Assembly: GCA_963704545.1 (NCBI GenBank)
Contig: OY969915.1
Span: 806,001-870,000 of the forward strand
Source: VRUE01 sp963704545
Lineage (GTDB): Bacteria > Actinomycetota > Thermoleophilia > Solirubrobacterales > 70-9
Reading direction: 5' to 3'
DNA: 64,000 nt
Shown here piece by piece: positions 33,939 to 41,758 of this stretch. How positions within the stretch are numbered: position 1 is the first letter of the stretch; every line of letters begins with the position of its first letter. A program made the position numbers and the translations under genes. The notes below the pieces were generated by a model. That model saw only the letters and a list, made by a program, of their open reading frames with translations. It had not been told where the DNA came from and made no database searches.

Positions 33939-35368
33939 CGTTGCTCTCCTTCCAGGGACCGCTCGACAATCGGCGTCTGCATGACGCCTCTTCCCTCGAA
34001 GTACTCCCACTCCTCCTCGCCCAGCTCGGTCGCCGGCGGATCGGCGTATATCCACTCGCGCATGATCCGGTGCCAGTTGCGTTTCGCGCGCAGCTGTCCG
34101 AGCACGGCGACGACCCCGATTTCCATCCGCCGCCCCATCAGCTCCTCGGCGGGAAGCGACTCTCGCCGCATCAGGTCGTAGTACTCGGAGCGGGGGTCGT
34201 TGGTCGACTCGATGATCTTCATCACCCGCCGCCCGGTGATCTCGATCTCGCGATCCTCGACGAACCAGCCGCTGACCGCCATCGTGTGCTCCATCAGCCG
34301 TTCGGCGTCGAGCTTCGAGGGGTTCTTGACGAAGCCGAGCTCGTGGAATGCCTGCCGCAGCCGCTCGGGGTCGTTGTGGAAGGCGGCATCGAGGGCGCGC
34401 TGCTCGAGCACGATCTGCTCGTGGTCGAGCTTCTTGGTCATGCCGAAGTCGAGGAAGGCGACGCGGCCGTCCGCCATCAGGATGTAGTTGCCCGGGTGGG
34501 GGTCGGCGTTGAAGTGCTGCAGGTGGTAGATCGAGCCGAAGCTGCCGCGGAAGACGATCTCGCCGAAGCGGCTGCGCTCCTCGTCCGGCAGCTCCTTGAC
34601 CTGCTCGAACCCGACCCCCTCGACCAGCTCGGTGACCAGCACGCGGCGCCGGGAGAGACGGGTGATCACTTCCGGCACGTAGATGAAGGGGTGCTCGCGG
34701 TAGGCGCGGGCGAAGCTGCGCTGGTTCTGCGCCTCGTACTCGTAGTCGAGCTCCTCCATCACCCGCTCGCGCAGCTCCTTGGCGATCTCCTTGGCGTCGA
34801 GCCCGGGGGCGAGGGCGCGGGCGAGGCGGACGATCGTGCCGGCGTTGCGCAGGTCGGCGTCGAGCGCCTCGGCGATCCCCGGGTACTGGATCTTCACCGC
34901 CACCGCACGCCCGTCCAGCAGTTCGGCCCGGTGCACCTGTCCGATCGAGGCGGCGGCGAATGCCTCCGGCTCGAACTCGGCGAACATCTCGGAGAGCGGC
35001 TCGCCCTCGTACTCCTCGTCCAGCACCTTCTCGACCTTCTCCCAGGGCATCGCCGGCGCGTCGGTCCGCAGCTTCGCCAGCTGCTCCTGGTAGATCTCGC
35101 GGTACTCGTCGGGGATGAACTCGGTGTCGATGAAGGAGGCGAACTGGCCGAGCTTCATCGCCGCGCCCTTCATCTGGCCCAGCGCGCCGACCATCTTCAT
35201 CGCCGTCTCGAGGTGGCGCTGCTCCAGCCGTTCCTTGCTGTCCTCCTCCGAGCGGGCGACGTTGGTCGCCTTGGTGCCCGCGTAGCGGGCGCCCTGCATG
35301 CCGACGACCGAGCCCAGCTTGGCGGAGCGTCGCAGTCGTCCTTTGGGGATCTTGGAGTCTTCGGCCAC
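33935..35368 (-). CDS. ABC1/AarF (UbiB-like) atypical kinase
   Basis: About 477 aa. Family landmarks are the KxGQ motif (MKGAAMKLGQFASF), AAASIGQVHRAEL, VAVKIQYPG, the catalytic region FNADPHPGNYILM and FLDFGMTKKL. UbiB-type kinases act on lipid or quinone biosynthesis at the membrane. The GTG at 35368 (MAEDSKIPKGRLRR) gives the usual family N-terminus; ATG 35428 would add 20 non-conserved residues and overlap the divergent rplY start. Coupled to the downstream membrane gene. Confidence 0.82.
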   Translation of the reverse strand: MAEDSKIPKGRLRRSAKLGSVVGMQGARYAGTKATNVARSEEDSKERLEQRHLETAMKMVGALGQMKGAAMKLGQFASFIDTEFIPDEYREIYQEQLAKLRTDAPAMPWEKVEKVLDEEYEGEPLSEMFAEFEPEAFAAASIGQVHRAELLDGRAVAVKIQYPGIAEALDADLRNAGTIVRLARALAPGLDAKEIAKELRERVMEELDYEYEAQNQRSFARAYREHPFIYVPEVITRLSRRRVLVTELVEGVGFEQVKELPDEERSRFGEIVFRGSFGSIYHLQHFNADPHPGNYILMADGRVAFLDFGMTKKLDHEQIVLEQRALDAAFHNDPERLRQAFHELGFVKNPSKLDAERLMEHTMAVSGWFVEDREIEITGRRVMKIIESTNDPRSEYYDLMRRESLPAEELMGRRMEIGVVAVLGQLRAKRNWHRIMREWIYADPPATELGEEEWEYFEGRGVMQTPIVERSLEGEQR

Positions 35369-35426
35369 GGGCAAAACGATGTCACAGGTTGCGCTCGCGC
35401 CCGTTTCTCTATCCTCTCCGGTCCGC

Positions 35427-36113
35427 ATGGCCCGTGGACGCGAAAAGCTGAAGGCAGCACCCCGAACCGAGTTCGGCTCCAGGATCTCCCGCCGCCTGCG
35501 GCGCGAGGGCCTCGTGCCCGGCGTCGTCTACAGCGGTGGCTCGGACGCCCGTGCCTTCCAGGTGGCCGAACGCGACGTCCGCAGCGTGCTGGGCGAAGGC
35601 GCCGCCCTCTTCGACCTCGAGATCGAGGGCGGCAAAGCCGTTCCGGTCGTGGTCAAGGAGCAGCAGCACCACCCGGTGCGCGGCAACCTCCAGCACATCG
35701 ACCTGCAGGAGGTGCGGCTCGACGAGGCGATCCAGGCTGAGGTTGCGGTCGAGCTCGAGGGCGCCGAGGTCGCCCCCGGCGTCAAAGGCGGCGGCGTGCT
35801 AGAGCACGTCACCCGCGAAGTCACGGTCGAAGCGCTGCCCGCCGAGATTCCCGACCAGCTCGTCGCCGACGTCTCGGCGATGGAGGTCAACGACACCCTT
35901 CAGCTCTCGGCGCTGGTCGTGCCCGAGGGCGTCACCCTCGTCGCCGACGACCCCGACGAGGTGACGATCGCCACCCTCTCGCCCCCCCGCGTCGAAGAAG
36001 TTGTCGAGCCCTCCGTCGAGGAGGAGGCCGAGCTCGTCGGCGAGGACGGCGAGGCTCCCGCCGAGGACGGCGGCGCGGCCGAGGGCGATTCGGGCGACTC
36101 CGGCGGGGACTAG
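35427..36113 (+). CDS. rplY: 50S ribosomal protein L25 (Ctc form)
   Basis: This 228-aa long-form L25/general stress protein binds 5S rRNA. The N-terminal beta barrel has LKAAPRTEFGSRISRRLRREGLVPGVVYSGG and HHPVRGNLQHIDLQEV. The C-terminal domain has GVKGGGVLEHVTREVTVEALPAEIPDQLVADVSAMEVND. An acidic low-complexity tail follows. The TAG stop at 36111 is the only in-frame stop before the pth coding sequence. Confidence 0.92.
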   Translation: MARGREKLKAAPRTEFGSRISRRLRREGLVPGVVYSGGSDARAFQVAERDVRSVLGEGAALFDLEIEGGKAVPVVVKEQQHHPVRGNLQHIDLQEVRLDEAIQAEVAVELEGAEVAPGVKGGGVLEHVTREVTVEALPAEIPDQLVADVSAMEVNDTLQLSALVVPEGVTLVADDPDEVTIATLSPPRVEEVVEPSVEEEAELVGEDGEAPAEDGGAAEGDSGDSGGD

Positions 36114-36116
36114 CCA

Positions 36117-36731
36117 CTGTCCCTCTTCCGCCGCCGGGCCGAACGCGGCGAGGTCGAGCAGCAGGGCGACCGCATCCTGATCGTCGGCCTCGGCAACCCC
36201 GGCCGCCAGTACGAGGCGACACGGCACAACGTCGGCTTCGAGGTCGGTGCCGAGCTCTCGCGGCGCTGGGACCTGTCTAGGGCGAGGAAGAAGTTCGGCG
36301 GGCTGATCGCTGAAGGCCGCGCCGGCCCCGGCGGCCCGCGGGTGGCGATCCTGCTGCCGCAGACGTTCATGAACGCCGCCGGCGACTCGGCCGGGCCGGC
36401 GCGCGGCGCGCTGAAGGCGCCGCTGGACCGGGTCGTGGCCCTCCACGACGAGATCGACCTTCCCTTCGGCGAGGTCCAGGTGCGCCAGGGTGGGGGACTG
36501 GCCGGTCACAATGGTCTCAAGAGCCTCAAACGGGGCTTCGGCGACGCGGAGTTCTGGCGCGTGCGTGTCGGGGTGGGGCGCCCCGACTCGACCGACCCCG
36601 AGGTGGTCTCCGCCTACGTCCTCGGGCGCTTCCGCGAGTCGCGCGAGGAGGTCGCGGCGCTGGTCGAGAGCGCTGCCACCGAGACCGAGCGGCTGGTCGG
36701 GAAGCTGGACGAAATAGATTCCACACCGTGA
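36117..36731 (+). CDS. pth: Peptidyl-tRNA hydrolase with non-canonical start
   Basis: About 204 aa when read from CTG 36117. Catalytic residues are all present: ILIVGLGNPGRQYEATRHNVGF (Asn and His), LPQTFMN, ALHDEIDLPFG (Asp) and GLAGHNGLKS (Asn). It rescues peptidyl-tRNA that drops off ribosomes. Between the in-frame rplY TAG and the catalytic N-terminus there is no ATG, GTG or TTG; the first standard start, GTG 36342, would delete the active site. CTG 36117 (then SLFRRRAERGE) is therefore the best start. The stop overlaps the crotonase GTG by GTGA. Confidence 0.85.
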   Translation: MSLFRRRAERGEVEQQGDRILIVGLGNPGRQYEATRHNVGFEVGAELSRRWDLSRARKKFGGLIAEGRAGPGGPRVAILLPQTFMNAAGDSAGPARGALKAPLDRVVALHDEIDLPFGEVQVRQGGGLAGHNGLKSLKRGFGDAEFWRVRVGVGRPDSTDPEVVSAYVLGRFRESREEVAALVESAATETERLVGKLDEIDSTP

Positions 36732-37459
36732 GCGCCCCGACCGAGGTGACGAGCTACGAGGTGACCGAGCAGGGCGTGGCGGTGCTGCGCCTGGTGCGGC
36801 CCGCTTCGCGCAACGCGATCGACACCCAGATGCTGGTCGAGATGCTCGAGCACCTCGCGGTAGCGCGGGCCGACGAGGCGGTGCGTGTGCTCGTGGTCAG
36901 CTCGGCCGATCACATGGGCCTCTCCGCCGGCGCCGACGTCAAGGAGGAGCTCGACGAGGAGGGCAAGGTCCGCCGCATGCAGCTCTTCGCCGACGTCTAT
37001 GACGGCATCGTCGCCTTCCCCAAGCCGACCGTCGCCGCCTGCCACGGCGACGTCGTCGGGGGTGGGGCCGAGATCGCCGTCGCCTGCGACATGCGCGTCG
37101 GCGGTTCCAACCTGCGCATGCGCTTCCCCGGCGCCGCGCTCGGGGTGCCGGTCGGACCGGCGCGCCTGGTCACCCTCTGTGGCCTGGCCGCCGCCAAGTA
37201 CCTGCTGCTCACCTCGCGAACGGTCGGCGCCGACGAAGCCCTGCGCCTCGGCCTGATCAACCGCGTCGCGCCGGCTGCGAGCACCGAGGAGGCAGCCCTC
37301 GCCCTCGCCGCCGAGGTCGCCGCCCACCCGCCCGAGGCGCTCGCCACGCTGAAGCGCATGCTGCACGAGTGGGACGACATCGAGGGCCGCTCGGCCAAAG
37401 AGGGCGTCGGCCAGGTCGAGTGGCAGCGGACCGGGCCAGGCCTGCCTCACCGGCCTTGA
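36728..37459 (+). CDS. Enoyl-CoA hydratase/isomerase (crotonase) family protein
   Basis: This 243-aa crotonase-fold protein has NAIDTQMLVEMLEHL, the oxyanion-hole region HMGLSAGADVKE and VVGGGAEIAVACDMRVG with the first catalytic Glu. The segment normally holding the second Glu (PExxxG) reads FPGAALGVPVGPARL, so hydratase activity is doubtful; an isomerase, hydrolase or other crotonase reaction is possible. Coupled to pth by GTGA. Confidence 0.8.
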   Translation: MSAPTEVTSYEVTEQGVAVLRLVRPASRNAIDTQMLVEMLEHLAVARADEAVRVLVVSSADHMGLSAGADVKEELDEEGKVRRMQLFADVYDGIVAFPKPTVAACHGDVVGGGAEIAVACDMRVGGSNLRMRFPGAALGVPVGPARLVTLCGLAAAKYLLLTSRTVGADEALRLGLINRVAPAASTEEAALALAAEVAAHPPEALATLKRMLHEWDDIEGRSAKEGVGQVEWQRTGPGLPHRP

Positions 37460-37472
37460 CCGGCCCTACCGG

Positions 37473-39308
37473 TTAGGCCACAGCCGCAGCCTCGCCCACC
37501 CCGGCTGCGACCGCCATGATCGAGACCTGGGGGTTGACGCCGGGGCAGCTGGGGAGGACCGAGCCGTCGGCGACCCAGACGCCCTCGACGCCCCGCAGGC
37601 GGCCTTCGGGGTCGACCGGGTGGCGCGAGGGGTCCGAGCCGGCGGCAGCCGTGCCCGTCGGGTGGAAGGCCGCGAGCCGCAGGCGACGCACGTCGAGCCG
37701 CTCCACCGCCGCCTCGATCTCCGACTCGTCCCGCACCGTGGGCGCCCCGCCCCCGAGTTCGACGTCCTTGGCGCCGGCGGCGAGCATCACCCGCGCCATC
37801 GCGCCGACGGCGGTGGCCAGCCGCCGCTCGTCTGGCTTCGCCAAGCGGTAGGAGACGACCGGCGCGCGAGCGCCGAAGACCCGGCCCGAGGGCGCGTCGG
37901 CGATCATCGCGCCGAGCGTCGCCGTGCTGGCGGCGCGGTCGAGGCGCCCCAGCAGGTGCGTGCCATAGCCGGGAGCCGAGATGGCCCCCATCCCCGGCGG
38001 GCTCGCGGTGGCCTCGAGCAGGATCCCCTCGCGCTCGTGCAGCTCCTCGATGCCGACGCTCTGCATCACTCCCCGCCAGGAGACCACCTCCTCCTCGAAG
38101 CTTGCGGTGATACCTGTCGCGGGGTGGATCGAGAGATTGCGCCCCAGGCGGGGATGCTTGCCGAGGCCGCTGCGGCGCAGCAGCGGTGGGGTCGGGATCG
38201 CGCCGGCCGCGACGACGACCAGCGGGGCGGAGATCCGCACCTCGCTGCCGCCGGCGCTCCGTGCCGCCACGCCCACGGCCCGCCCGCCCTCGACCAGGAC
38301 CTCGGTCACGTGCAACCCCGAGACGATCCGGGCGCCCGCCTCGCACGCCTGCGGCAGCGCGTTCAGGTGGACGCCGCCCTTGGCGTTGTTGGGGCAGCCG
38401 ATCGCGCACTGGCAGGCGCCGCGACAGCCCGGCGCGTTGCGCCGCAGGGGGGAGCTCTTCCAGTCAAGCGCCGCGGCACCCTCCAGTGAGAGTTCGCCGT
38501 TGCGGCCGAGCACCTCCATCGGCGCCGGGGCGACCCCGATCGTCGCTTCGACGTCGGCCACCCTGGGTCCGAGCAGCTCGGGGTTGGCGAGCGCCAGGCC
38601 GTGCTTCTCGAACCAGTCCCTCGCCACCGGCGCGGGGGGGCGGTAGCAGGTGCCTGAGTTGATCACGGTCGTGCCGCCGACGGCGCGTCCCAGCGGCAGG
38701 GCGATCGGCGGGTTGCCGAACGCCATCGTCGTCCCGCCGTCGCGGTAGATCGAGGCGAAGCGGTCGAGCGGGTGGGAGTTGCGGATGCGGTCCACGGTCC
38801 AGCGCTCGCCTTCCTCGACGATCACGGTGTCGAACCCGGCCCGCGCCAGCTCGCGGGCGGCGAAGGCGCCGCCGGCGCCGGAGCCGATCACGATCGCGTC
38901 GCAGCGGCTCGTCGACGGCCACTCGGCGGCAGGGGTGAGGTTCATCGTGCCGTCGGGCCGCGAGGGCGCGTGGCGCGAGCCGACCGTGGCTATTTCCTCG
39001 GCGTAGGCGTCGGCACCGTGGGCGAGCAGGACGATCGACTTGACCGTGTCGAGCGCGGGAGTGCCACCGAGCCTGGCGAAATCGGCCAGCAGCGCTTCGC
39101 GCCGCTGAGGAGAAGCGGCGCCCAGCCGGCGACCGGTGCGCGCAACGGAGTAGGCCTCGAGCCCGACGAGCGCCGCGGCGAGCCCCGCCTGCGAGACGGC
39201 GGGCATCCGGTCGATCATCCGCCGGGCGACGCTCGCCACCCGCTCGGGTTCGGGCCCCCCGGCCTCGGGCGGCAGGATCGCTGCCGCCACGTCTCCCAGC
39301 GCGGACAT
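37473..39308 (-). CDS. GMC-family FAD oxidoreductase
   Basis: This 611-aa protein has an N-terminal ~130-residue helical domain of unknown type, then the FAD dinucleotide-binding motif CDAIVIGSGAGGAFAARELARAGFDTVIVEEG. GGTTVINSGTCYR, CQCAIGCPNNAKGG, the catalytic FHPTGTAAAGSDP (His) and CPGVNPQVSIMAVA (Asn) follow. This resembles long-chain alcohol oxidases and related GMC enzymes more than choline dehydrogenase. Its stop is 13 bases from the convergent crotonase stop. Substrate probably a lipid alcohol, unproven. Confidence 0.85.
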   Translation of the reverse strand: MSALGDVAAAILPPEAGGPEPERVASVARRMIDRMPAVSQAGLAAALVGLEAYSVARTGRRLGAASPQRREALLADFARLGGTPALDTVKSIVLLAHGADAYAEEIATVGSRHAPSRPDGTMNLTPAAEWPSTSRCDAIVIGSGAGGAFAARELARAGFDTVIVEEGERWTVDRIRNSHPLDRFASIYRDGGTTMAFGNPPIALPLGRAVGGTTVINSGTCYRPPAPVARDWFEKHGLALANPELLGPRVADVEATIGVAPAPMEVLGRNGELSLEGAAALDWKSSPLRRNAPGCRGACQCAIGCPNNAKGGVHLNALPQACEAGARIVSGLHVTEVLVEGGRAVGVAARSAGGSEVRISAPLVVVAAGAIPTPPLLRRSGLGKHPRLGRNLSIHPATGITASFEEEVVSWRGVMQSVGIEELHEREGILLEATASPPGMGAISAPGYGTHLLGRLDRAASTATLGAMIADAPSGRVFGARAPVVSYRLAKPDERRLATAVGAMARVMLAAGAKDVELGGGAPTVRDESEIEAAVERLDVRRLRLAAFHPTGTAAAGSDPSRHPVDPEGRLRGVEGVWVADGSVLPSCPGVNPQVSIMAVAAGVGEAAAVA

Positions 39309-39335
39309 GACGGCAGATACTAGGTTGTGAGGCCT

Positions 39336-40184
39336 TCAGGCCCAACTGGTCGCGTCGAGCGTGGTGCCCCCAGCGAATCGGTCCGGATGCATGAGCACGT
39401 GCTCAGCGACCTCATCGCAGCGTGCTACCCAGAGCTCGTCCTGGCTTGTGGCGGCTGTGACCCGGTCGAGCAGGGCATCCAGGTGCTCATCGCCGAGCCA
39501 GGCGAGCATGAAGGGGTGGAGGACGATCGCCATGTAGCCGCCTGCGGCAAGCCCGTCGATCTCCCCCGCAAGCGAGGCGACGAAGGCCTCCGGCTCGACC
39601 GGATCCGGCGACCCGGTCATCTGCTCGCGTGCGCCGGCCAGCGGCGGCAGCACGCAGCTGGCGTCGAGGTGGCGCCACTGGAACGGCAACAGGGCGATGC
39701 CGCCGTCCTCGCCGGCCCCCGCTCCGGCGGGGGAGCAGTAGCGCAGGCCGGCATCGCGCAGGACTGCCGTGCCGCCGGGGCCGAGCCGACCGCCGGGGGG
39801 ACGCAGGCCGGAGATCTCGAGCCCGATCCGCTCGAAGGCGGCAACTCCCCGCGCCAAATTCTCGGCCTGTCCGGCGGCGGTCATCCCGTCCCATTGCTCG
39901 TGGCGCCAGGCGTGGAAGGCCACCTCGTGGCCGCGCGCGACGATCTCGCGCAGCAGGTCCGGGTAGAGCTCTGCGTTGAGCCCCTCGACGAAGAAGGTCG
40001 CCGCCAGCTCCCGCTCCGCGAGCCGGTCGAGCAGCGCGGGCACCACCTCGGTCGCCGTAACGTGGTCGCCCAGCGGCGCGTCCGCGGCCAGCGCCCCCAT
40101 CTCCAGTTCCGCCGCCTCCCCGAGGTTGTCAAAGGTAAGCGACAGCACCCCCTTCCCTCCGCCGACGGGACTAAAACCGCTCAT
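39336..40184 (-). CDS. Polysaccharide deacetylase family protein
   Basis: This 282-aa NodB-like carbohydrate esterase has VLSLTFDNLGEAAELE (catalytic Asp), ATFFVEGLNAELYPDLLREIVARGHEVAFHAWRHEQW with the H-x3-H metal pair, RPPGG, and IVLHPFMLAW. The first 10-12 residues (MSGFSPVGGG) are encoded by a palindromic repeat. If the repeat is an insertion, the ancestral start may be GTG 40148 (VLSLTF). No signal peptide is seen, so cytoplasmic action on a small substrate is possible. Confidence 0.8.
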   Translation of the reverse strand: MSGFSPVGGGKGVLSLTFDNLGEAAELEMGALAADAPLGDHVTATEVVPALLDRLAERELAATFFVEGLNAELYPDLLREIVARGHEVAFHAWRHEQWDGMTAAGQAENLARGVAAFERIGLEISGLRPPGGRLGPGGTAVLRDAGLRYCSPAGAGAGEDGGIALLPFQWRHLDASCVLPPLAGAREQMTGSPDPVEPEAFVASLAGEIDGLAAGGYMAIVLHPFMLAWLGDEHLDALLDRVTAATSQDELWVARCDEVAEHVLMHPDRFAGGTTLDATSWA

Positions 40185-40211
40185 ATGGGGCGGATTTCGG
40201 CCCGTCGGCGG
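40159..40211. repeat. Palindromic element G1 carrying a start codon
   Basis: Outer arms CCGCCGACGGG (40159-40169) and CCCGTCGGCGG (40201-40211), with a mostly paired inner stem. It abuts the stop of the upstream minus-strand gene (40212) and contains the ATG of the deacetylase. On the minus strand it encodes M-S-GFSPVGG. It resembles the hairpin at 51661-51714 in sequence and reading frame. Confidence 0.75.
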
Positions 40212-40730
40212 TCATTCGCGTAGGGCGAGGCTCCAGCGCTCCGGTTCGCGCTCGGCCTGCTCGCGCGCCCAGCGGAAGTGGTGTTGGGCGGAGGCGAGCA
40301 GGATCGGGAAGTTGAGCAGGCCGGCGAGGGCGAAGCGCCGCGACCCGGGCCGGTTCGCGGCGGGCAGGCTGAGGGCGCTGCAGACGAGCCAGAACCAGAG
40401 CACCGCGTTGTAGGCCGGCAGCTGGTCCTCACCCAGGCCCTCGGCTTCGTCGAGCATCGGCACCCCGCCGTGCAGCGACCAGGGCCAGGCCTTGAAGTGG
40501 ACCGCGACGCCCGCCACCCCGATCCCGGCGCTGAAGGCGGTCAGCCGCCGCGCCATCTCGCCCTCGCGCAGGGCGGCGGCGAGCATCAGCGGGAAGTAGC
40601 CGCCCCAGAGGGTGTAGGCCCCACGGCGGCCGATGAAGGGCTCGAAGACGAGCCCGACCCCGGCGCGGGTCTCGAAGGCGTTGTGGGCGAGCAGCCCCAG
40701 CGCCGAGCCGGCCGCGAGCAGCTTCCTCAT
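40212..40730 (-). CDS. Small integral membrane protein
   Basis: This 172-aa protein has about four hydrophobic segments: LLAAGSALGLLAH, YTLWGGYFPLMLAAAL, FSAGIGVAGVAVHF and AVLWFWLVCSALSL. Polar loops contain FEPFIGRRGA and HGGVPMLDEAEG. The start overlaps the stop of the FAH gene by ATGA, so it is translated with it. I do not recognise the family. Its stop abuts palindromic element G1. Confidence 0.65.
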   Translation of the reverse strand: MRKLLAAGSALGLLAHNAFETRAGVGLVFEPFIGRRGAYTLWGGYFPLMLAAALREGEMARRLTAFSAGIGVAGVAVHFKAWPWSLHGGVPMLDEAEGLGEDQLPAYNAVLWFWLVCSALSLPAANRPGSRRFALAGLLNFPILLASAQHHFRWAREQAEREPERWSLALRE

Positions 40731-41671
40731 CGCTTCGCCCCGATCCGGTTCGAGAGCGTGCCGATCCCGTCGATCTCCAGCTCGACCGTCTGCCCCGGCC
40801 CGATCCAGCGGTCGAGCTCGAGCCCGCAGCAGCCGGGCATCGTCCCGGTCGAGATCACGTCGCCCGGCTCCAGCCGCTCGCCGGCCGCGGCATAGGCGAG
40901 CATCTCGCCGACGTCGTGGGCCGGGCCGGCGGTGCCACCTTCGCACCAGACCTCGCCGTCGACGCGCACCCGGCCGCGGGCGGCGGTCCAGTCGGGCATC
41001 TCCTCGGCGCTGAGCACGTCGCACCCGACCGAGTTGGCGAAGGTCTTCGACTTCACCGCCGGGCCGAAGACGCCGTGGCGGACCTCGTCGGCCTGCACCT
41101 CGCGGGCGCTCCAGTCGTTGAGCACGAACCAGCCCCCGATCGCCTCGCGCGCCTCCGCCGGGCTCGGGTCGGCGAGCGGGCGGGCGAGCACGAAGGCCAG
41201 CTCCAGCTCGAAGTCGAGGTAGGACGTGTGCGAGGGCCAGGGCATCTCCTCGCCGTCGGCCAGCATCGCGGCGTGGTTGCCGACGTAGAAGGCCGGGACC
41301 TCGTAGAAGCGCTTGTTGGGCTTGAACGGTGGGAAGGTCCGGCGCGTGACCCGCTCGTATGCCGCCGCCGCGCGCTGCACCGGCGCCGGGAAGAAGCGCT
41401 TGACCAGCATCCGGGCCGAGCCCTCGTAGTGCGCGGGCCAGAGGCTGAAGGCGCGCAGCGAGTGGGCCTCGAAGGGGAGCCCGGCGGTCGCCGGGTCGGC
41501 GGCGGCGCTCTCATCGCCGGCCACCGACTCGATCTGGTCGGCGACCTCGGCCCGCGCCTCCGCGCCTCCGGCGAGCAGCGCGAGCATGTCGCTGGCCTGT
41601 GGCAGGGAGACCCAGCGCCCGCGCTCCGGGTCCTCGACGATGACTCCCTCCGGTGTGCTCCTCAGCTTCAT
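40727..41671 (-). CDS. Fumarylacetoacetate hydrolase (FAH) family protein
   Basis: This 314-aa enzyme has the FAH metal-binding and catalytic landmarks: SYLDFELELAFVL (E-x-E), GWFVLNDWSAREVQADE, VKSKTFANSVG, and GDVISTGTMPGCCGLE. FAH-fold proteins cleave or decarboxylate beta-diketo acids and related catechol-pathway products. ATG 41671 (MKLRSTPEGV) was taken over an upstream ATG at 41689. It is divergent from the MpaB-like oxygenase across a 37-bp palindromic region that could control both. Confidence 0.85.
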   Translation of the reverse strand: MKLRSTPEGVIVEDPERGRWVSLPQASDMLALLAGGAEARAEVADQIESVAGDESAAADPATAGLPFEAHSLRAFSLWPAHYEGSARMLVKRFFPAPVQRAAAAYERVTRRTFPPFKPNKRFYEVPAFYVGNHAAMLADGEEMPWPSHTSYLDFELELAFVLARPLADPSPAEAREAIGGWFVLNDWSAREVQADEVRHGVFGPAVKSKTFANSVGCDVLSAEEMPDWTAARGRVRVDGEVWCEGGTAGPAHDVGEMLAYAAAGERLEPGDVISTGTMPGCCGLELDRWIGPGQTVELEIDGIGTLSNRIGAKR

Positions 41672-41712
41672 CCGTGTCCCGCTCGGCACTGGAGTGTAGG
41701 CGCGCGCCCAAA

Positions 41713-41749
41713 TGGTAGGACTGGTATGATTCTTCTACCAGTCCTACCA
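41713..41749. promoter_or_regulatory. 14-bp perfect dyad between FAH and oxygenase genes
   Basis: TGGTAGGACTGGTA (41713-41726) and TACCAGTCCTACCA (41736-41749) are exact complements with a 9-nt spacer. It sits in the divergent promoter region, ending 9 bases before the oxygenase ATG. A TetR regulator gene is two features downstream and is the obvious candidate binder. Confidence 0.6.
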
Positions 41750-41758
41750 GAAAGAGCT

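Noticed and set aside
33935..35428. AarF start at ATG 35428
   Set aside because: It would overlap the divergent rplY start codon and add residues not typical of the family; GTG 35368 gives the common IPKGRLRR N-terminus.
36342..36731. pth beginning at GTG 36342
   Set aside because: That start would remove the GLGNPG and RHNVGF catalytic regions, which are intact in the same frame upstream.
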